From contig JACDHZ010000009.1 of assembly GCA_013820755.1 (NCBI GenBank), forward strand, positions 1 through 33,080: a stretch of DNA of 33,080 nucleotides. Reading direction: 5' to 3'. Position numbers and translations under genes: made by a program. Of the stretch, positions 8,702 to 18,540 are shown piece after piece. Under the pieces are notes generated by a model, which was not told the origin of the DNA, ran no database searches, and was given only the letters and a program-made list of their open reading frames with translations. The stretch comes from Chthoniobacterales bacterium. GTDB lineage: Bacteria; Verrucomicrobiota; Verrucomicrobiia; Chthoniobacterales; UBA10450. Each line of letters starts with the position of its first letter. Position 1 is the first letter of the stretch.

Positions 8702-11662
8702 CTAAGCTCCACTCGGCACGCAGGAGCAAAAGAGATTGCGATCGCCATACACGTTGTCGATCCGCCCCACTGGCGGCCAAAATTTGGCATCCCGCAACCA
8801 TGGCGCGGGATATACTGCCCTTTCGCGGGGATACGGCCGGTCCCAGACATCGGCAGTCGCATGCCGCGCTGTGTGCGGAGCGTGCTTCAACAGGTTGTTC
8901 TGCCGGTCGGCGGCTCCTGAGACGATCTCCTGGATTTCGCCGCGAATAGAGATCATCGCTTCACAAAAGCGATCAAGCTCCGCTTTCGATTCGCTCTCGG
9001 TGGGCTCGATCATCATCGTGCCCGCCACGGGAAACGAAATTGTCGGAGCATGGAAGCCATAATCGATCAGCCGTTTAGCTACGTCCTCGACCTCCACCCC
9101 AGCGGCCTTGAACTGCCGCAGATCCACGATGCATTCGTGGGCCACGAAGCCGTGTTTGCCTTTATAGAGGACCGGGAAATAAGCATCCAGCCGCTTCGCA
9201 ACGTAGTTCGCGTTCAAGATCGCGACCTTTGTCGCCTCGGTAAGTCCCTGTGCGCCCATCATCCGAATATACATCCAGGAGATCGTCAGAATGCTGGCGC
9301 TGCCGAACGGAGCCGCCGAAATGGGTCCTACTACTCCGTGCCGCTCCGATACTTCACCGCCGTGCAACTTTGGATGGGAAGGCAAAAAGGGCAGCAGATG
9401 GAGCGCAACACCAATCGGTCCCATCCCCGGCCCACCGCCGCCGTGAGGAATACAAAACGTTTTATGCAGGTTTAAATGGCAGACGTCCGCGCCGAAATCA
9501 CCCGGTCGGCATACGCCGACCTGCGCGTTCATGTTCGCGCCATCCATGTAAACCTGACCTCCGCGCAAATGAACGACGTCGCAGATTTCGCGGATCGTCG
9601 GCTCGAAGACGCCGTGGGTTGACGGATACGTGACCATCAGTGCGGCAAGCTCTTTTTTGTGCTGATCGGCTTTGATCCGCAGATCCGCGAGATCGATATC
9701 ACCGTCCTTCAACGTCGCGACCGGCACGACCTTGAAGCCGGCCATGATAGCGCTCGCGGGGTTAGTGCCGTGAGCAGATTGCGGTATGAGGCAGACCGTC
9801 CGGTGTCCTTCGCCTCGGGAATTGTGGAATTCACGAATCGCGAGCAGCCCTGCGTATTCGCCTTGCGATCCGGCGTTCGGCTGCAGCGAGACGGCAGCAA
9901 ATCCGGCAATCTCCGCAAGCCAACGCTCGAGCTGCTCGCACATGTCGCGGTAGCCGGCCCATTGATCCCCCGGTGCGAACGGATGCAGCTTGGCGAACTC
10001 CGGCCACGAAATCGGAAACATTTCGGCAGTCGCGTTCAGCTTCATCGTGCAAGACCCGAGCGGGATCATGGACGTCGTGAGCGAAAGGTCGCGTGATTCG
10101 AGATGGCGGAGGTAACGCAGCATCTCCGTTTCGGTGTGATAACGGTTAAACACCGGGTGCTTGAGATACTCGGATGTGCGACGCATCGCTTCAGGCAGCG
10201 GAAACGCCGCGCCGTCCAACTCATCATCAGCAAACTCGCGCACGTGCGTGCCGCGGAAAATCGACATCAGCGTTTCGACGTCGCCGTCGGTGGTCGTCTC
10301 GTCGACGGAGATGCCGATCGCGTGCGGACCGAGCTGCCGCAGATTGCACCGGACGCGCTCGGCACGGTGCAAAACATCTGCGCTCGCCCCTGCGCCGAGT
10401 TCGACGCGTATTGTGTCGAAGAAATCTTCGTGCGCGAGTTCAAAGCCAAGCTGCTGCAGACCGCCGGCTAGTTTTGCCGCAAAGTTATGCACGCGTTCGG
10501 CGATGGCCCGAAGCCCATGTGGCCCGTGATACACCGCGTACATTGACGCCATCACCGCGAGAAGCACCTGCGCAGTGCAGATGTTGCTCGTCGCTTTGTC
10601 GCGGCGGATGTGCTGCTCGCGCGTTTGTAGCGCGAGACGAAATCCTGGCTTTCCATCAACGTCATGTGAGACGCCGACAAGCCGGCCGGGCAGATGTCGC
10701 TTGTAAGAATCGCGGGTGGACATATACGCGGCATGAGGTCCGCCAAAGCCTAGCGGAACGCCAAACCGCTGAGTGTTCCCAACAACAACGTCCGCGCCAA
10801 ACTCCCCCGGCGGGCGCAGCACCGCGAGACTGAGAAGATCAGCGGCAACGACGACGAGCGCACCAGCATTGTGCGTCTGCTCGACAAAGCCGGAATAGTC
10901 GATGACTGCGCCGTCAGTGGCCGGATATTGCAGCAACGCACCAAACATCGGCTGCGCGAAATCGAGCTCCTCGTGATCACCAACGAGAACCCGAATACCC
11001 AGCGGCTTCGCGCGTGTTTGCACCACCTGGATCGTCTGCGGATGGCACTGCTCTGAGACGAAAAAAACATCACGACCAGTTACCACGGCCCGACAGAGCG
11101 TCATCGCTTCCGCTGCAGCGGTGGCCTCATCGAGCATCGATGCGTTCGCAATATCGAGTGCGGTCAGATCGGTGATCATCGTTTGGAAGTTCAAGAGTGC
11201 TTCCAAGCGGCCCTGCGCGATCTCCGCCTGGTAAGGCGTGTATGCGGTATACCAACCGGGGTTCTCGAGGATGTTCCTCTGAATGACAGGCGGCGTAACG
11301 CAATCTGAGTAGCCGGCCCCTATGAAACACCGGACGACTTTGTTCTTCAGAGAGATGGTTCGCAGCTCTTCGAGAGCTTCGCGTTCGCCCTTTGCAGAGG
11401 GCAAACCAAGCTCGCGATTGAGACGGATGTTCTTCGGAACAGTGGCGTCGATAAGCGCATCGAGGCTCTTATGACCGACGGTCTCAAGCATCTGCGCGAT
11501 CGCGTGGCCGTTCGGGCCGATGTGCCGTCGCGCAAATGCATCAAAGCGGTCGAGGAGGGGAGAATCGTGCCGGTTTTCTGCGCGGTTTTTCGCCGGCTTT
11601 TCAAGCAAATCCGCGTTCGCCTTGTGCATCACCGAAAGTACGGAGGAACGTAGCGCGTTCAA
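8702..11662 (-). CDS. gcvP: Glycine dehydrogenase (decarboxylating), single-chain P-protein
   Basis: 986 aa: [102 protein letters not shown]. Confidence 0.97.
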   Translation of the reverse strand: MNALRSSVLSVMHKANADLLEKPAKNRAENRHDSPLLDRFDAFARRHIGPNGHAIAQMLETVGHKSLDALIDATVPKNIRLNRELGLPSAKGEREALEELRTISLKNKVVRCFIGAGYSDCVTPPVIQRNILENPGWYTAYTPYQAEIAQGRLEALLNFQTMITDLTALDIANASMLDEATAAAEAMTLCRAVVTGRDVFFVSEQCHPQTIQVVQTRAKPLGIRVLVGDHEELDFAQPMFGALLQYPATDGAVIDYSGFVEQTHNAGALVVVAADLLSLAVLRPPGEFGADVVVGNTQRFGVPLGFGGPHAAYMSTRDSYKRHLPGRLVGVSHDVDGKPGFRLALQTREQHIRRDKATSNICTAQVLLAVMASMYAVYHGPHGLRAIAERVHNFAAKLAGGLQQLGFELAHEDFFDTIRVELGAGASADVLHRAERVRCNLRQLGPHAIGISVDETTTDGDVETLMSIFRGTHVREFADDELDGAAFPLPEAMRRTSEYLKHPVFNRYHTETEMLRYLRHLESRDLSLTTSMIPLGSCTMKLNATAEMFPISWPEFAKLHPFAPGDQWAGYRDMCEQLERWLAEIAGFAAVSLQPNAGSQGEYAGLLAIREFHNSRGEGHRTVCLIPQSAHGTNPASAIMAGFKVVPVATLKDGDIDLADLRIKADQHKKELAALMVTYPSTHGVFEPTIREICDVVHLRGGQVYMDGANMNAQVGVCRPGDFGADVCHLNLHKTFCIPHGGGGPGMGPIGVALHLLPFLPSHPKLHGGEVSERHGVVGPISAAPFGSASILTISWMYIRMMGAQGLTEATKVAILNANYVAKRLDAYFPVLYKGKHGFVAHECIVDLRQFKAAGVEVEDVAKRLIDYGFHAPTISFPVAGTMMIEPTESESKAELDRFCEAMISIRGEIQEIVSGAADRQNNLLKHAPHTARHATADVWDRPYPRERAVYPAPWLRDAKFWPPVGRIDNVYGDRNLFCSCVPSGA

Positions 11663-11677
11663 GCTAGCGGCCGCTCG

Positions 11678-12889
11678 CTACCTTGAATCAAACGTCTGCA
11701 CGCCGTGGCTTTTCAGCCGCTCACGCAGCTCAGCGAGATGCTGGTGATTGCGCGTTTCTACCGTGCATAATACGTGCACGGCCGAAACGTCCGAACCCGC
11801 GAATGCGCGATCGTGCACCACTTGCTTAACGCTAGCACCGGACGCCGCGATTTGCGCCGCGAGATCGGCTAAACCGCCGGGCCGATCGCTGATCATTGCG
11901 GTGAAACGACAAAGTCGTCCATCCGCGACGAGCCCGCGCTCAACAACGCGGCTGAGCACGTTCGGATCGATGTTTCCGCCGCACAGAAGGATCACGACTT
12001 TCCTGCCGGCCAACTCCGGCAGCTGACCGGAAAGGCACGCGGCCAGGGGAGTCGCAGCCGCGCCTTCGACGACGCCTTTTTCCAGCTCGACGATTCGCAA
12101 AATCGAGACCGCGATTTGTTCCTCCGAGACTGTGATCACGCGGTCGACGCGATCTTTGGCAATGTTGAAGGCATTGCTGCCCACGACTGGAATTGCCAGA
12201 CCGTCTGCGAGTGTTGGTTTCGTCGAGAAGCGAGTTGGCTCTCCAGCTGCCAGGGCCGCAGAGAAGCTCGCGACGTTCTCCGCTTCGACGGCAATTACTT
12301 TCACCTGCGGCCGCAGCGACTTCACTGCCAACGCGACTCCGGCCAGCAATCCGCCGCCGCCGACCGGCACCACAACGGCATCAAGATCCGGCACTTGCTC
12401 GACGATCTCGATTCCCATCGTGCCCTGACCCGCGATGATCGCCGGATCGTCGTAGCCGTCGATATAAGCGAGACCGCGCTCCTTCGCGATTTCGTGCGCG
12501 TGAGCTTTCGCTTCTCCGAAATCGTGCCCGTACATCAACACCGTGGCGCCGAGTTTTTGGCAATTACTCACCTTGATGAGCGGCGCGAATTTCGGCATCA
12601 CCACTGTAGCCGGAATGCCGAGCAATTTGCCTTGATACGCGAGCGCCTGCGCGTGATTGCCCGCGGAAGCTGCGATCACACCTCGCTTTTGCTGCTCATC
12701 TGGAAGCTGCGCTAGGGCATTACGTGCGCCGCGTTCTTTGAAACTTCCGGTCCGCTGGAGGTTGTCCAGTTTGCAGTAAATTTCCATCCCGGTGATCTCG
12801 CTCAGCGGAATGGAATGCGGACACGGCGAGCGGTATACGGCCGCATCGATCCGCGCGCGTGCTGCCTCGATGTCTTCGAACGTCGTCAC
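11678..12889 (-). CDS. Threonine ammonia-lyase with C-terminal ACT domain
   Basis: LDNLQRTGSFKERGARNAL (PLP lysine), SAGNHAQALAYQGKLLGIPATVVMP, VPVGGGGLLAGVA, VILLCGGNIDPNVLSRVVERGL then an ACT-like tail. Confidence 0.93.
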   Translation of the reverse strand: MTTFEDIEAARARIDAAVYRSPCPHSIPLSEITGMEIYCKLDNLQRTGSFKERGARNALAQLPDEQQKRGVIAASAGNHAQALAYQGKLLGIPATVVMPKFAPLIKVSNCQKLGATVLMYGHDFGEAKAHAHEIAKERGLAYIDGYDDPAIIAGQGTMGIEIVEQVPDLDAVVVPVGGGGLLAGVALAVKSLRPQVKVIAVEAENVASFSAALAAGEPTRFSTKPTLADGLAIPVVGSNAFNIAKDRVDRVITVSEEQIAVSILRIVELEKGVVEGAAATPLAACLSGQLPELAGRKVVILLCGGNIDPNVLSRVVERGLVADGRLCRFTAMISDRPGGLADLAAQIAASGASVKQVVHDRAFAGSDVSAVHVLCTVETRNHQHLAELRERLKSHGVQTFDSR

Positions 12890-13086
12890 GCGATTGCATA
12901 TACCCGCACGGCGCTAGCAGCAATGTTTTCGGAGACCTCCGCAGCTGCAACAAGAGAAATCACCGCATGCGCTAGCCCGTGGCGATTCCGTCGAATTTTT
13001 CCCCGGCGTCTTCGATCCGGCTAATCCGCGCAAGGACAGTTTCGAAGTCATCCAGGAAAAACGGGAATCACCCCCGAGGGACAATG

Positions 13087-13136
13087 GAGCCGGCGGGAAG
13101 CCGGTGCGACACGGACGCAGCCCGAAGGGTGAGCGA
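13087..13136 (+). repeat. Interspersed repeat, copy A (diverged/short)
   Basis: gagccggcgggaagccggtgcgacacggacgcagcccgaagggtgagcga aligns to copies B and C. Confidence 0.7.
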
Positions 13137-13247
13137 ATCAAGCTCCGCCACGCCGTCACCGACGAGCTCGCCGCCTACAAGCTGGCGCAGTTACCCTTCC
13201 CCGGCGTCTTCGGCGTCATTTACCAGAACAATCGGCCAACAAGAATC

Positions 13248-13312
13248 GAGCCTGCGGGAAGCGGTGCGAGATGGACGGGAAGCCCGGAGGGCGAGCGACG
13301 GGCGGAGCGAGT
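13248..13312 (+). repeat. Interspersed repeat, copy B
   Basis: gagcctgcgggaagcggtgcgagatggacgggaagcccggagggcgagcgacgggcggagcgagt; contains small hairpins such as CGGGaagCCCG. Confidence 0.85.
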
Positions 13313-13447
13313 TAACGCGTTGGAGAAGAAGTGGGTGGATTCGACGAGGGAAAAACTCGGTCAGCCCACGGACCTACAGCTTCTTCAGAAAACATTCGAC
13401 CGAATGAAGTGACAACGCTAGCAGCATTGCAATGCTGAGCGCAGTAG

Positions 13448-13725
13448 ATGGATCTCCCTAAGTCTGCGCGCGTCAAACCAATCCGCCTGTCAGGGCACGC
13501 ATTCCGTTACATTGAGAAGCGCGGCTTCACGATCGCCGAAGTCGAAGAAGCCATTCGGACAACTCCATGGAGCCCCGCGGAACTGCAGCGGCTTGAATGA
13601 CGCAAAGATTTTCCTTATCACCGACAATGGAACGGGAAGTTCTACGCAACCAGCAAGTGCGACCTGTGTTCGTCGATGAACCTGAGGAAATCGTTGTCGT
13701 GACCGTCTACACCTACTACTTTTGA
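13448..13725 (+). pseudogene. DUF4258-like protein, disrupted
   Basis: MDLPKSARVKPIRLSGHAFRYIEKRGFTIAEVEEAIRTTPWSPAELQRLE-TGA-RKDFPYHRQWNGKFYAT then a shift to QQVRPVFVDEPEEIVVVTVYTYYF*: one in-frame stop and one frameshift. Confidence 0.7.
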
Positions 13726-13728
13726 CGC

Positions 13729-13935
13729 ATGAAAATCAGCTATGACGCTGAGGTCGATGCGCTGAGCATCATGTTTCGTGATACGACAGTCACGACGAAG
13801 CATTTAGCCGAAGGCATCGCTGCTGATTACGACAGCGAAGGCCGTCTTGCCGGCCTCGAAATTCTCGATGCGAAGCAGCGTTTCGGCGACGCCGACACAA
13901 TGCGCCGGGTCGAGCTGGAGGGCGTCGGCTCATGA
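13729..13935 (+). CDS. DUF2283 family protein (putative antitoxin-like partner)
   Basis: MKISYDAEVDALSIMFRDTTVTTKHLAEGIAADYDSEGRLAGLEILDAKQRFG: typical DUF2283 sequence; starts a few bases after the DUF4258 remnant. Confidence 0.82.
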   Translation: MKISYDAEVDALSIMFRDTTVTTKHLAEGIAADYDSEGRLAGLEILDAKQRFGDADTMRRVELEGVGS

Positions 13936-14116
13936 TCGGCCGACCAAAAATCGAGCCCGCGGGAAGCGGTGCGAGATGGACGGGAAGCCCGGAGGCGAGT
14001 GACGGGCGGAGCGAGTCAATGCGCTCGAGAAGAAATGGGTCGACAGCACGCGCGAAAAACTCGGCCAACCGAGCGATCTGCAACTGCTGCAGAAGACCTT
14101 CGATCAGATGAAGTGA
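13936..14116 (+). pseudogene. Second copy of the unidentified gene 3' end
   Basis: cggccgacc...[repeat C]...VNALEKKWVDSTREKLGQPSDLQLLQKTFDQMK*; same C-terminal peptide as the 13412 copy, with an in-frame TGA inside the repeat. Confidence 0.6.
13953..14016 (+). repeat. Interspersed repeat, copy C
   Basis: gagcccgcgggaagcggtgcgagatggacgggaagcccggaggcgagtgacgggcggagcgagt; near-identical to copy B. Confidence 0.85.
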
Positions 14117-14519
14117 GTACGGCCGTTAGTAAAGCGCTCGCGGGGACTCCGCTCCCTACGCGATTGCTCGAGTGCTCAGGCGTAATGGTTGGCAAGCCGG
14201 AGATCTTAGGCACTCATTGAGAGTTAGATTCGCAATCGTCGACGCTTCCGGCATTCCAAAATTCGTCCTGCACCGCATTGTGCCGGATCGGTGCCGCGCA
14301 CGCATGCCGCAGGCGTAACCCCGCGCGGCTCCAGCGATGTGTTGCTTAACGCAAGCGGCGCGTCATTGTGCGACAAACGCGTCGCTGTGAATACCGCCAC
14401 CCAACAGCGTCGCCGCACTCGATTGGAGACGAGTCATGAAGAGCTCGAGCGCACCGGATCTTCCGCGCCGGCTGGGCCAACGTCTGCAAAACACCAGACG
14501 CCTGCTCAGCACTTCTTGA

Positions 14520-15729
14520 ATGGAGAAGTTCATGACTGGATCGCATCCTTTTGGTTATTCAGACCACCTCGTTTCTGCCCTTCTGGATCGTTTCGAACTG
14601 ACGCACACGGACCATGTTCTCGATCCGTTTTGCGGAGCTGAGACGACACTTGTCGAATGCATGAAGCGCCGGGTTTCAGCAGTGGGAATTGACGCCAATC
14701 CCTCCGGCTGCTTTGCAACTCGGGTGAAGACAAACTGGAAGCTCTAATCGAAACGTTTGCTCGCGCTGCTGCGGGAAGTAGAGCGGAGTTACTGCACCTT
14801 CCTGCTGGAACCAACATCGGGAGATCCGACTCACCGACACCTCATTGATAGCGGGATGCTTGAGCGAGCTGGATTAGCAAAAGGCCGTTGCGGAAGACCC
14901 TAGCCCTGAAAAGAGCGATTTTGGCCACGCGTACCACGCGTGCTTACCGTGACGCACTGATGTTAGCGCTGGTTGCTGAAGTGGTCAGCACGGCTTCAAA
15001 TATTCGCTTCGGACCGGAGCCATATTGTGGACCCAAGAAGAAGGATTCCGGTTTACTAGAAGCATTCTCGAAGCGTGTAAGAGCAATGGCTGGGGATCTA
15101 GCCCTTGTTGGTGTGATTGACCCGGGCGACGCAGTAGTATTTGAGGGCGACTCCCGCGAATGCGGCTCTGTTCTTGGCGAAGACTTCAACGAATCGTTCA
15201 CTGCGCTGATCTGCTCGCCACCGTATCCTGCCGAACACGATTATACGCGACACGCCCGCTGGGGCTCGCATTTCTTGAAGCGGTAGTCGACCGCGCCAGC
15301 TTGCAGGAAATCAAACGAACGATGATCCGCTCGCACACGAAGGGTATCTATAAGTCGGACGACGACAAAGCATGTCTGTGTGACTCCCCCTCCTTGACCG
15401 CAACCACTGATCTTATTTCGTCGAAGGCAGCAACTAAGACTCACGGCTTCGCTCGCCTGTATTCTACGGTAGTTAAAGAACATTTCGGCGGTAGGAAGCG
15501 CCACCTTGCGAGTGTTTTGCCACTCCTTGCTCCAGGAGCACAGTGTGCGTAGGTGGTTGGCGACCAGTCTTGCTATCTCCAAGTACATATTCCTACTGCG
15601 GAGATTTTAGGCGATATTGCGTCAGAAGTCGGCTTCCGAGAGGTAAGAATCGAGCACTGGCGTGAACGATGGTCGACAACGACGTCGAAAATGATCGACG
15701 AGAACATTCTATCGTTTGAAAAGCCTTAG
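14520..15729 (+). pseudogene. DNA methyltransferase (N4/N6-type), multiply disrupted
   Basis: Joined frames give FGYSDHLVSALLDRFELTHTDHVLDPFCGAETTLVEC (motif I region) ... CSPPYPAEHDYTR (motif IV SPPY) ... EIKRTMIRSHTKGIYKSDDDK...TKTHGFARLYSTVVKEHFGGRKRHLASVLPLLAPGAQCA-TAG-VVGDQSCYLQVHIPTAEILGDIASEVGFREVRIEHWRERW...FEKP*. At least four frame changes and one TAG. Confidence 0.8.
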
Positions 15730-15738
15730 GCGGTACTG

Positions 15739-17247
15739 ATGCTTAGGATCAAAGTTCACGAGAAGGCTCTCGCGCACCTAAGTCGGGGACTTCGAGGCCC
15801 CGCAAGTGCACTGCGCGAACTGGTCAGTAACGGATGGGATGCGAACGCCACTTCTGTCCGGATTGACACTAACTATCCAAACTTTTTTCAAGTCTCGGTA
15901 GAGGATAACGGCGACGGGTTCACACGCGATGAGTTCGAAAGGATCATGGGAGGCGGAATCGGGAACAGCGAGAAAAGGCCGAGGAATAAACGGCTGAAAT
16001 TCGAGCGCCCGATCATCGGAAGGTTGGGTATCGGGCTCCTCGGCATCGCTCAAATCTGTGGCGCATTCACGATCACCTCTAAGACAAGGTCCGGGGACGG
16101 GTTCAAAGCGCGACTGCATCTATACGATCTATTGAAGGAACGTATGGACAAAGACGACCCGACGTCGTCAAAGATACTGAAGTCGACGTTGGCGAGTATC
16201 ATTTCGAAAACTTCGTGCCGGCGGAAACTCGGAACGGCACGCTCATCATCGCTGACGCTGTGCATCCGAGCTTTACACGCGCCTTTCAAGCGTCGCTTAC
16301 CTTTGAGGACTTCGAGGAGCCACCATCGGATTGGGTCGCTGCCGTCGACGTCGTTTCAAGTGTCCATTCCCTGCAACAGCAAGGAGATTATTGGCGTCTG
16401 CTGTGGGAGCTAGCCGCTTCTTGTCCGATTCCTTACCTAGACGGGTTCGCTTTACCGGAAGGCTGGTAGTCGACCAGCAGGCGAGACTGCTAAAGTATAA
16501 TTTTGAGGTGCGTCTGGATGGCCTAAAGCTCCTCAAGCCGGTCTACCTCGATGGCAATCCTGGTGGTTATACGACTTTGCGAATTCCGGACGAGCCAATG
16601 AAGGTCTATGGTAACGACGTCGCCTTTTCTGGATACATCGCGGTCTAAGAAGGCGCGCAATGAATCCCGACGAGCTCCGCGGGATAATGGTACGCATCAA
16701 GAACATCGGGATCGGGTACTATGATCCTACGATGCTCGACTATCGATTCAACGAGGGGCCTCGAAGCCGATGGCTGACCGGCGAGATCTTCGTCGAGAAG
16801 GGCTTGGAGAATGCACTGAACGTTGGATCGTGACAGCTTCCAATCGCTTTCATCCTGAATTTCGGGCGGTGCAAGAGTTTGCTCACAGACTGCTGCATCA
16901 AACGGTATTTCCGCAGACTTACCAAACTATCAAAAGGCGTTCGGCTTCCCGCGCTCGCCGCCGTGAACGGGAACGCCAGACCCATTTGGAAGGTGTGCTG
17001 GCGCAAACATTTGAGAAGCCGGTCCGTCTCGTCCTCGAAGAGGACGCTGTTCCCGTCGTGACAGAGAACAGCCGACAAATCACCGTCGGCCTCCCTGCTC
17101 CCGAGACATCGACACAAAAAAAGCCAACCGGCAATTAGCATCCGCCATCCTTGCGCTTTCCGAGGTCGCACGGCACCAGCCAACAGCGGAGAGGCGACGT
17201 GAAATCTTCACAACCCTTCTCTTGCACCTGCTGAAGCGCTGGTAATC
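15739..17247 (+). pseudogene. GHKL-type ATPase (MutL/MORC/HSP90-like ATP-binding domain), multiply disrupted
   Basis: N-box ALRELVSNGWDANATSVRI, VEDNGDGFTRDEF (DxGxG), RLGIGLLGIAQICGAFTI (G2), then shifted-frame continuations EVDVGEYHFENFVPAETRNGTLIIADAV, LVVDQQARLLKYNFEVRLDGLKLLKPVYLDGNPGGYTTLRIPDEPMKVYG, MNPDELRGIMVRIKNIGIGYYDPTMLDYRFNEGPRSRWLTGEIFVEKGLENALNV, FNRFHPEFRAVQEFAHRLLHQTVFPQTYQ and LLLHLLKRW*. Confidence 0.8.
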
Positions 17248-17250
17248 TAT

Positions 17251-17529
17251 GACCGAGGGAGGCTTTTCGTTCGAAGATTGCTTATTGAAGCACTACGTTC
17301 GACATGAGGGTTGGTTACCCCGCGTAAAGAACGGCTCGCGGCGATTAGATCCGCGGTTCGTAAACCAACTGAGGCTCGCCGGCTGAGATACTTTACATTC
17401 TGTGCAGTCTGCGCCGTCGATGTCTTGATGCTCGACGTGACAGGGGTGATTCGTCGTTCGGGCGCCGGTAAGTTTGACACCGTCGTCCGGTTCAACACAC
17501 AAGATTCAAGCATATGGTCGTGTAAATGA
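17251..17529 (+). pseudogene. Third gene of the disrupted cassette, unknown family
   Basis: ATG 4 nt after the ATPase stop: MTEGGFSFEDCLLKHYVRHEGWLPRVKNGSRRLDPRFVNQLRLAG*, with protein-like continuation in another frame (RKERLAAIRSAVRKPTEARRLRYFTFCAVCAVDVLMLDVTGVIRRSGAGKFDTVVRFNTQ). Confidence 0.45.
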
Positions 17530-17568
17530 TACTTGACATAAAGACACTCATCTTTTACTACACGTCCA

Positions 17569-17816
17569 TGACAAAAACGCGGAACGTTAATGAGTCGTGT
17601 AAGAGCGCAGGTGGTTCATTCCCCGTGGTTGCGACCGTCACGGGTGTCGCCAGTTGCTTTGCGCAATCACTCCTCCATAAGCACGTAGATCTTGGCTCGG
17701 GGTTGGAGGTGCTCCTCGCGGTCAGCCAAGCAGTGCCATTCGCGCTCGTGCTCCGGTACTTCGGGACACGCCTGCGTGCGAGATCCGGCCTCACGTCAGC
17801 GCACCAACTCCGATGA
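17569..17816 (+). CDS. Small hypothetical membrane protein
   Basis: MTKTRNVNESCKSAGGSFPVVATVTGVASCFAQSLLHKHVDLGSGLEVLLAVSQAVPFALVLRYFGTRLRARS: two hydrophobic segments; coding status uncertain. Confidence 0.3.
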
Positions 17817-17832
17817 ATTGCCCTTCCCACAA

Positions 17833-18246
17833 ATGAACGAAACTCCTGACGTCTCTCGGTTGTGCGACACACGGCAGCGCGAAATCCCATTGCTGCCGAC
17901 GGCTCTGTGGATCGGTAGCTACCTCGGCGTATTGCTGCTGCTGAAATACCTGACGCTCTCCGCGCCGTTGCAGATGGCGGTCGCGTTCATTCCAGTGATT
18001 CCATTTCTGTTCTTCGTCCGGCGCTTCGTCGGGCATCTGCGCAATTTGGATGAACTGCATCGCCGCGTGCATATCGAGGCGCTGGCTTACGCGTTTCCGT
18101 TGTCGATTCTACTGCTCATGACGCTCGGCTTGCTGGAGCGGGCGGATGTGCTCGCCGCGCAGCAGTGAAGCTACGGTCAAGTTTGGTTCTACCTGCCGTT
18201 GTTCTATCTCATTGGGCTGGCGATCTCCTGGCGCCGCTATCGATGA
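17833..18246 (+). pseudogene. Small membrane protein with in-frame TGA
   Basis: MNETPDVSRL...[46 protein letters not shown]; the frame continues as a clean transmembrane segment up to the XRE start. Confidence 0.6.
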
Positions 18247-18452
18247 CGAACCGTCTTCGGGTTCTGCGCGCGGAACGACGCTGGTCACAGGCGGAGCTGG
18301 CGGAGCGCCTCGGCGTCTCACGTCAATCCGTGAATGCCGTGGAGACGGAGCGCTACGAGCCGAGCCTTTCGCTCGCGTTTAAGATTGCGCGTCTCTTTGA
18401 ACGATCAATCGAGGACATCTTCGAAGCGCCTGTAAATGCCGGCGAGAAGTAG
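18243..18452 (+). CDS. XRE-family helix-turn-helix regulator
   Basis: MTNRLRVLRAERRWSQAELAERLGVSRQSVNAVETERYEPSLSLAFKIARLFERSIEDIFE: canonical short XRE HTH. Confidence 0.93.
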   Translation: MTNRLRVLRAERRWSQAELAERLGVSRQSVNAVETERYEPSLSLAFKIARLFERSIEDIFEAPVNAGEK

Positions 18453-18540
18453 GCCCGCTGTTTCTCTGGAATGGCTATGGCAGGGCTTCGGCGCGCTATC
18501 AGGGACGTCTTCGTTTGGGCGGCGCGGTAACGGAGTCAGT

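Larger units (their letters stand above)
12981..13412 (+). pseudogene. Remnant 3' end of an unidentified gene (possibly 2-oxoacid:ferredoxin oxidoreductase beta chain) with two repeat insertions
   Basis: Single open frame GDSVEFFPGVFDPANPRKDSFEVIQEKRE...AVTDELAAYKLAQLPFPGVFGVIYQNNRPT...VNALEKKWVDSTREKLGQPTDLQLLQKTFDRMK*; protein-like stretches interrupted by repeat-encoded peptide. No convincing start. Family name is a guess. Confidence 0.45.

Noticed and set aside
13560-13610. In-frame TGA in the DUF4258 gene as selenocysteine
   Set aside because: The TGA could replace a Cys codon, but the same gene also has a frameshift downstream and no SECIS-like hairpin was evident; decay is simpler.
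14126-14160. aaagcgctcgcggggactccgctccctac as another interspersed repeat
   Set aside because: Looks repeat-like with a short GCGG/CCGC stem, but no second copy found in this window.
15739-17247. Programmed frameshifting in the GHKL ATPase
   Set aside because: Several separate frame changes in both this gene and its neighbour, without slippery sequence plus structure, fit pseudogene decay better.
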